Part shown: piece by piece, positions 60,077 to 64,000 of the stretch
Position numbering within the stretch: position 1 is the stretch's first letter
Layout: every line of letters begins with the position of its first letter
Made by a program: the position numbers and the translations under genes
Source of the DNA: Acipenser ruthenus
Lineage: Eukaryota; Chordata; Actinopteri; Acipenseriformes; Acipenseridae
Length of the DNA stretch: 64,000 nt
Direction: 5' to 3'
Assembly (NCBI RefSeq): GCF_902713425.1
Contig: NC_081217.1
Span: 12,854,589-12,918,588 of the forward strand
The notes under the pieces: generated by a model
The model's database searches: none
Seen by the model: only the letters and a program-made list of their open reading frames with translations
Told to the model about the DNA's origin: nothing

Positions 60077-60187
60077 CATAGATATACGTAAATTCTAAGG
60101 CCTATTATGAAATTAAATAAATAAACAAAAACATTTCGCTAAACTTACCGAATGCGACTGTCGTAGTCCCACGGATGACATCCTTAC

Positions 60188-60304
60188 CCGTCCCTCAGTT
60201 TCTGGTGGTTGAGCACCGCTGGCTGTTCCAGCCTGTAGCGCGGCCCTTACACCAGCAGCAACTGCGCGCTCGACGATTACATGTAAGTCACTGGAATCCG
60301 CCAT
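60188..60304 (-). CDS. Candidate first coding exon of a host gene
   Basis: The minus strand from ATG 60304 reads MADSSDLHVIVERAVAAGVR then AALQAGTASGAQPPETEGR, followed by GTAAGG, a near-consensus splice donor in phase 0. The ATG context GTCATGG has G at +4 but lacks a purine at -3. The exon is GC-rich against an AT-rich background and a promoter-like stretch lies upstream. The N-terminus looks amphipathic and helical, with no signal peptide; no family was recognised. It may belong with the exon at 58236-58682 on the same strand, 1.5 kb downstream, with the hAT element at 59171 between them. Reading through the donor continues to 60113 but without character. Confidence 0.5.
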
Positions 60305-60425
60305 GACGTCTTTCTGAACGTGAACCTAACAGACGTCCGTGGATATTTGCCCGCCCTTCTTAAGAATGCTGACGTCCCAAAGTGGGCGGAGCTCATTTGC
60401 ATACAAACTCCAGATTTAGCTGGCC
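60305..60425 (-). promoter_or_regulatory. Candidate promoter with octamer, GC boxes and CRE-like sites
   Basis: Upstream of the ATG on the minus strand are, in order, ATGCAAATGAG (octamer), CTCCGCCCAC (GC box), GGGACGTCAGC, AGGGCGGGC (GC box), GGACGTCTG and AAGACGTCATGG, giving three GACGTC cores within about 70 bp. No TATA box is evident. This fits a housekeeping-type TATA-less promoter for the exon at 60188-60304. Confidence 0.45.
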
Positions 60426-61370
60426 AGTTAAATTTAGCTAAATGTTAAATCTTGTTAAGAGATTTAATATTTAGTTAAATATTTAGCTAAATGGTAAACC
60501 TTCTAACTAGATTTATAAATTATATCTGAATGTACACATTTAAAATTTTTTTTATTTATTTTCACGAGATTTATAAATCTGTCGAAAAAATACAACATTT
60601 AAGTTACATCTGGGAAAAAAGACGTTTTTTTACACATGGCACCCCATAAAAAAATGCCTAATGCTTAAACCCTCCAATAGCCGCTATTTTAGTTAATACA
60701 CAAGTTGATAAAGTGCAGGTGTGCAATCAACAGTTAACAGGCCTTTTATAACTATACATTGTAAACACATACACAATTACAGTGAGGATAATCAGGACAA
60801 AGACGCTAATCTAAAAGTCTAAAACAACCAATAACACAGAAAAAAAGTTTGTATGCAGCGCTCCGATAATTACATCAAAATTCACAGGATCGTAATTACC
60901 AACTCAGAATACAGACAATGCACATTCTCTTTTGTAATCAACCCCATACAATTGCGACCGACGTCTAAGAGCACGTGGGATACTTCACTGAAACCACTCC
61001 AATATGGAGCGGACCAAACTATTCAATATGAATAGTAGTAGTTTACCACTAACTAGCGCTTCAGCCAATTCACAGCGCCTCAGTATTATTACACTTGAAA
61101 AGTTACAATCCTTAACAAACAGTAATTCCCGACCCGTGCTCTCAACTCACAAATCTCTCAAACCTGATTGCTCTCTCGCTGATTAACCCCACCTGTTTTT
61201 ATACAGTTGGCCCCATTACGAATTAGCACTACAATTACTATGGCGACAAATAGTCTCCCTGAGGTTTAAAGGGACAGTGCAACAGTAAAAATGATAAAAA
61301 TCACACAATAAAACTCAATCTTATTACATCCAAAAAAATAAACAATACATCCATTGCACATCCGTTACAC
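60426..61370. other. Unassigned AT-rich stretch
   Basis: Contains repeated TTAGCTAAAT/TTAGTTAAAT phrases at 60415-60500. Frames of about 60 codons have no domain. No gene or known repeat recognised. Confidence 0.45.
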
Positions 61371-61483
61371 ATTGCCTGCCTTCCTCCTTTGCAGTGTAAA
61401 GTCCATCAAATGTGTGCTTAAAATCTGATGAATACGATTGCCATTTGAACCGTAAATATTTTAGTTATATGCATACAGTGTTC
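61371..61483. repeat. Third, older fragment of the duplicated tRNA segment
   Basis: From CATTGCCTGCCTTCCTCC to GCATACAGTGTT this matches 36480-36593 and 49372-49486 with about eight differences in 112 bp. It is cut at the left by unrelated sequence and at the right by the DIRS-like element. Confidence 0.85.
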
Positions 61484-61905
61484 CCTTTCAAGTCGTAAAA
61501 TAACCATCAAGGTATGGGATATTGCCATCAGGCAGTAGGGATTGGCTGAGCTTTATAGCAAAGCTGCCGATATGCCTCCGCGCGAGCTGCCGTGTAAGCC
61601 CGCCCCCCTGGGCTTCAGCATCGGTAGCGGTAGGTACTAGAGCTTGTAACTGTCTGTACTCATTGAGCTTAGGCTTGAGAAGCTGGTTTTTGCCCCTTCT
61701 CCGAGTTTATTTCAGTTGCATTTATTGTTGGTAAATTTGGTTATATAATTGTGTATATATATTTTATATATTACTTTATATATCCTGTCACGCTTTGCTT
61801 CGGCATCGCGTTTTTGTTTAACCTCGTGGTCTTCGTCTTTTCTTTATTAGTATATTATTAATAATATTTAGTTGTGTGTTTTTTGGGTTTTGTATATATA
61901 TTATA

Positions 61906-61910
61906 TATTG

Positions 61911-61971
<61 letters not shown>
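61906..61971. repeat. (TA)n microsatellite
   Basis: About 30 TA units within the DIRS-like 5' region; the YIYIYI frames across it on both strands are by-products. Confidence 0.97.
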
Positions 61972-61975
<4 letters not shown>

Positions 61976-62282
61976 ATTTGGACGCGCGTCATTGGCCTCG
62001 GTCTTGCTTGGCTAGACCGCGTGTGTATGTGGAGTCTGCTCTGCAGCCCTCTATAAATCTTCCACTGCTGTGTGTTCCCCACCGCGTGGTAGCTGTACGG
62101 TTTGCCCTACAGTCATTCATACAGTACACTAAGCACTTGCTGCAGCATCCCCCCCCCCCAAAAAAAATCCCTTTTCACCATTAAGAAGATGACCACAAAG
62201 CACAATACTCCCTTAAGCACCAAGGTAAGTATTTCACCAAATAAGACACTGTACCAGCACTAGCGTCTCTGCTCTGCGGGTC

Positions 62283-62580
62283 AGCTGACGCTTAGGCGTC
62301 TCGTGCTAGCGTCTCGACGCTCGGTACTCGCTCTGCGTGGTGTCAGCGCTTCGGCGCTTGATGCAGCGCTTCGGCGTTTGGGACTTGGTGCTCGACGCTT
62401 GGTGCGTCGGTGCTCGGCGCTTGACACTTCGACACTCGGCGCTTCGACGCTCGGCGCTCGGCGCCTCGACGCTCGGCTCTTGGTGCCTCGACGCGTCGGA
62501 GTTCTGACGCTCGACGCTCGGCGCTTCGACGCTAGACGCTCGACGCTCAACTCTCGACGCTCGACGCTCGGTGCTCGACG
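62283..62580. repeat. GC-rich short degenerate tandem repeat
   Basis: Built from GACGCTCGGCGCTTC-like octamers (CGACGCTC, GGCGCTTC). The minus strand has long frames rich in R, S and E (SVERRASSVE-like), a consequence of the repeat. It lies just upstream of the gag frame of the DIRS-like element. Confidence 0.85.
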
Positions 62581-62680
62581 CACCTTCGATGTCATGCTCG
62601 ACGGAAATGTCGTGTTTCCATTGTTGCACGTCTTGCCAGGCGAAGCTGCCTGCCAGTGATCCGCACGATGAGTGCGTGGC

Positions 62681-63862
62681 ATGTCTTGGTCCGCGCTGAC
62701 GGATAGGGCTTTTTGCCACCGTTGTGCTGGTTTTCAGACACGCACCCTTCGGCAAAGGGCTAAGAAATCAGTGGGTGGGCACTCTCCCTCCTTGGGATCT
62801 TCCCACACCATTTCAGCCCCGCCATCATCTACGGCGACGTCGCCAGGGCGACTGCAGCTCTCCACGAGCTTGGCCTCCCAGATTACAGCTGGTCAGAGGT
62901 CCCCCACCAGACGTGCTAGGGCTCGCAGCCCCTCCCCATCTAGGGTATGCCCTCGTCGGGAGTCTAGGTCGCCCTCCAGATCGCCTCGACGTAGAGGACG
63001 CTCTCGTTCCCCTCGTCGCGACAGGCGATGCAGAGACAGGTCGGGGGTGGTAGAGCTAACCTCCAAGATGTCTCAGTTCATGGAGATGATGATGGGACAG
63101 CAGTCTCTTCTCATGTCCCTAGCTAATGCAGTGTCTCGAGCCCCAGAACAACTCACTGGGCCCGTCGCCAACCAGCCAGTGGCTCCTCTACAACCTCCAT
63201 TGGCCGTTTCCCTTCCACTGCAACCTCAGGACTGGGATATCGATGCCATTTCCAGGGATGCATCTGACATCCTGGAAGGGGACAGTATAGAGGCTGAGGT
63301 AGCCTCCCAGCACTCGGATCAGGTCGCTGAGTCCGAGGTGATGGATACTGACGACCCTCTGTGGTCTGTGGTGGACAGAGCAACCCGCCATTTGGGCATC
63401 GATTGGCCTGGGACAGAGCTTCCCCGGCGATCTCTGTTTGAGTCGCCTTCAGCCCAGTCCCATCAGTCCAGGATGCTTCTGGCATTCCCGGACTTTGTTA
63501 AAGAGGTGCAGTCTACTTGGGGGGCTCCGGCCTCTGCTCCTGCGATGTCTCGCAAGGCTTCGGCCTTTACTATGCAAGGGGCTAGTGAGGCCGGTTTAGC
63601 GTCCTTTCCACCGGTGGATGCTGCATTCGCCGCATTAGTGAAGACGCTGACACTATCTGGGCTTACTAAAGACCCAGCTTGCCCCAATAAGCAGTGCAGG
63701 ACCACAGAGATACACCTGAATAAAGGGTACTCTGCGGCCTCGGAGGCAGTTAGACTGTCTAATATAGCCAGTCTACTGACGGTTTACCAGGCGGCACTCC
63801 TTCGAGACCTACCTGAGTGCCCTTCTGCGGCCCTCAGAAGCGAGCTAGGCACACTCAGTTAG
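62681..63862 (+). pseudogene. DIRS-type gag frame (broken)
   Basis: A frame from ATG 62681 reads MSWSALTDRAFCHRCAGFQ, then an Arg/Ser-rich stretch (ESRSPSRSPRRRGRSRSP, about residues 90-115), a Met-rich helix (MSQFMEMMMGQQSLLMSLAN) and a conserved C-terminal part: FPDFVKEVQSTWG, SRKASAFTMQGASEAGL, FPPVDAAFAALVKT and CPNKQCRTTEIHLNKGY. This C-terminal block is characteristic of ORF1 of fish DIRS elements, a nucleic-acid-binding gag-like protein. Related sequence continues past 63862 to the window end in other frames, so the gene is a broken fossil. Confidence 0.82.
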
Positions 63863-64000
63863 CTGCTGATTTAGCTAGCCCAGCTCAACGTGCGGGCTCA
63901 GGGCAGGAGCATCGTGTCTATGGTGGTGGCCAGAAGACATCTCTGGCTCTCGCAGGCGAGAGTGCAGAAGCCTGACAAGGCCCCTTTGCTGGATGCTCCG

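Larger units (their letters stand above)
61484..64000 (+). mobile_element. DIRS-like retrotransposon, 5' part, broken, cut by the window edge
   Basis: Starts at the break in the tRNA-segment fragment (CCCTTTCAAG) with about 0.7 kb of terminal-repeat and leader-like sequence holding a (TA)n tract (about 61906-61971). A GC-rich short-repeat zone (62283-62580) and a gag-type frame follow. No target duplication can be sought because the right end is outside; DIRS elements lack one anyway. The protein is clearly of the fish DIRS type. It is broken (a few interruptions). Reverse transcriptase and tyrosine recombinase, if present, lie beyond 64000. Confidence 0.82.

Overview
The window looks like repeat-dominated DNA from a ray-finned fish. 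The reasons are vertebrate-type tRNA genes, a tRNA-derived SINE with the L2-type tail common in fish, CR1-like LINE ends with an octamer tail, and Tc1, hAT, BEL/Pao, DIRS, Penelope-like and Gmr1-type Ty3/gypsy elements side by side. A non-teleost fish such as a sturgeon is plausible but is only an inference. No complete protein-coding host gene is visible.

Left part (1-25.6 kb): tandem repeats. A 24-bp satellite array of roughly 600 units fills 1-15344 and runs off the left edge. Further minisatellites follow with units of 32 bp (15501-15722), 58/50 bp (17843-20024, split by an LTR element), 24 bp (21601-22880, inside a DNA transposon), 56 bp (23845-24097) and 55 bp (25088-25571), plus a short TTAGGG tract at 24098. 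Between them lie a SINE, a CR1-like LINE end and a hairpin-forming inverted repeat.

Middle part (26-33.8 kb): a Ty3/gypsy-related element of the Gmr1 type (26037-33141). It looks whole and young: near-identical LTRs, a primer site matching tRNA-Leu, and one 1463-codon gag-pol frame in which integrase precedes reverse transcriptase. A second CR1-like LINE end follows.

Right-middle part (34.2-57.7 kb): two copies, about 1-1.5% different by eye, of a 2.77-kb tRNA segment (34286-37057 and 47180-49950) carrying tRNA-Ser, tRNA-Ile, tRNA-Leu and a Penelope-like remnant. A broken Ty3/gypsy element (37817-46985, with a solo LTR nested in its integrase) lies between the copies. A broken BEL/Pao element (49951-57728, minus strand, with a SINE inside) cuts off the second copy and lacks a target-site duplication.

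Right end (57.7-64 kb): the 3' end of a Tc1 transposon; two coding-looking minus-strand exons (60188-60304 and 58236-58682) that may belong to one host gene with a GC-box/CRE-type promoter; two hAT miniature elements, the first between those exons and the second just downstream of the candidate first exon; a third, older scrap of the tRNA segment; and the 5' part of a broken DIRS-like element that runs off the right edge.
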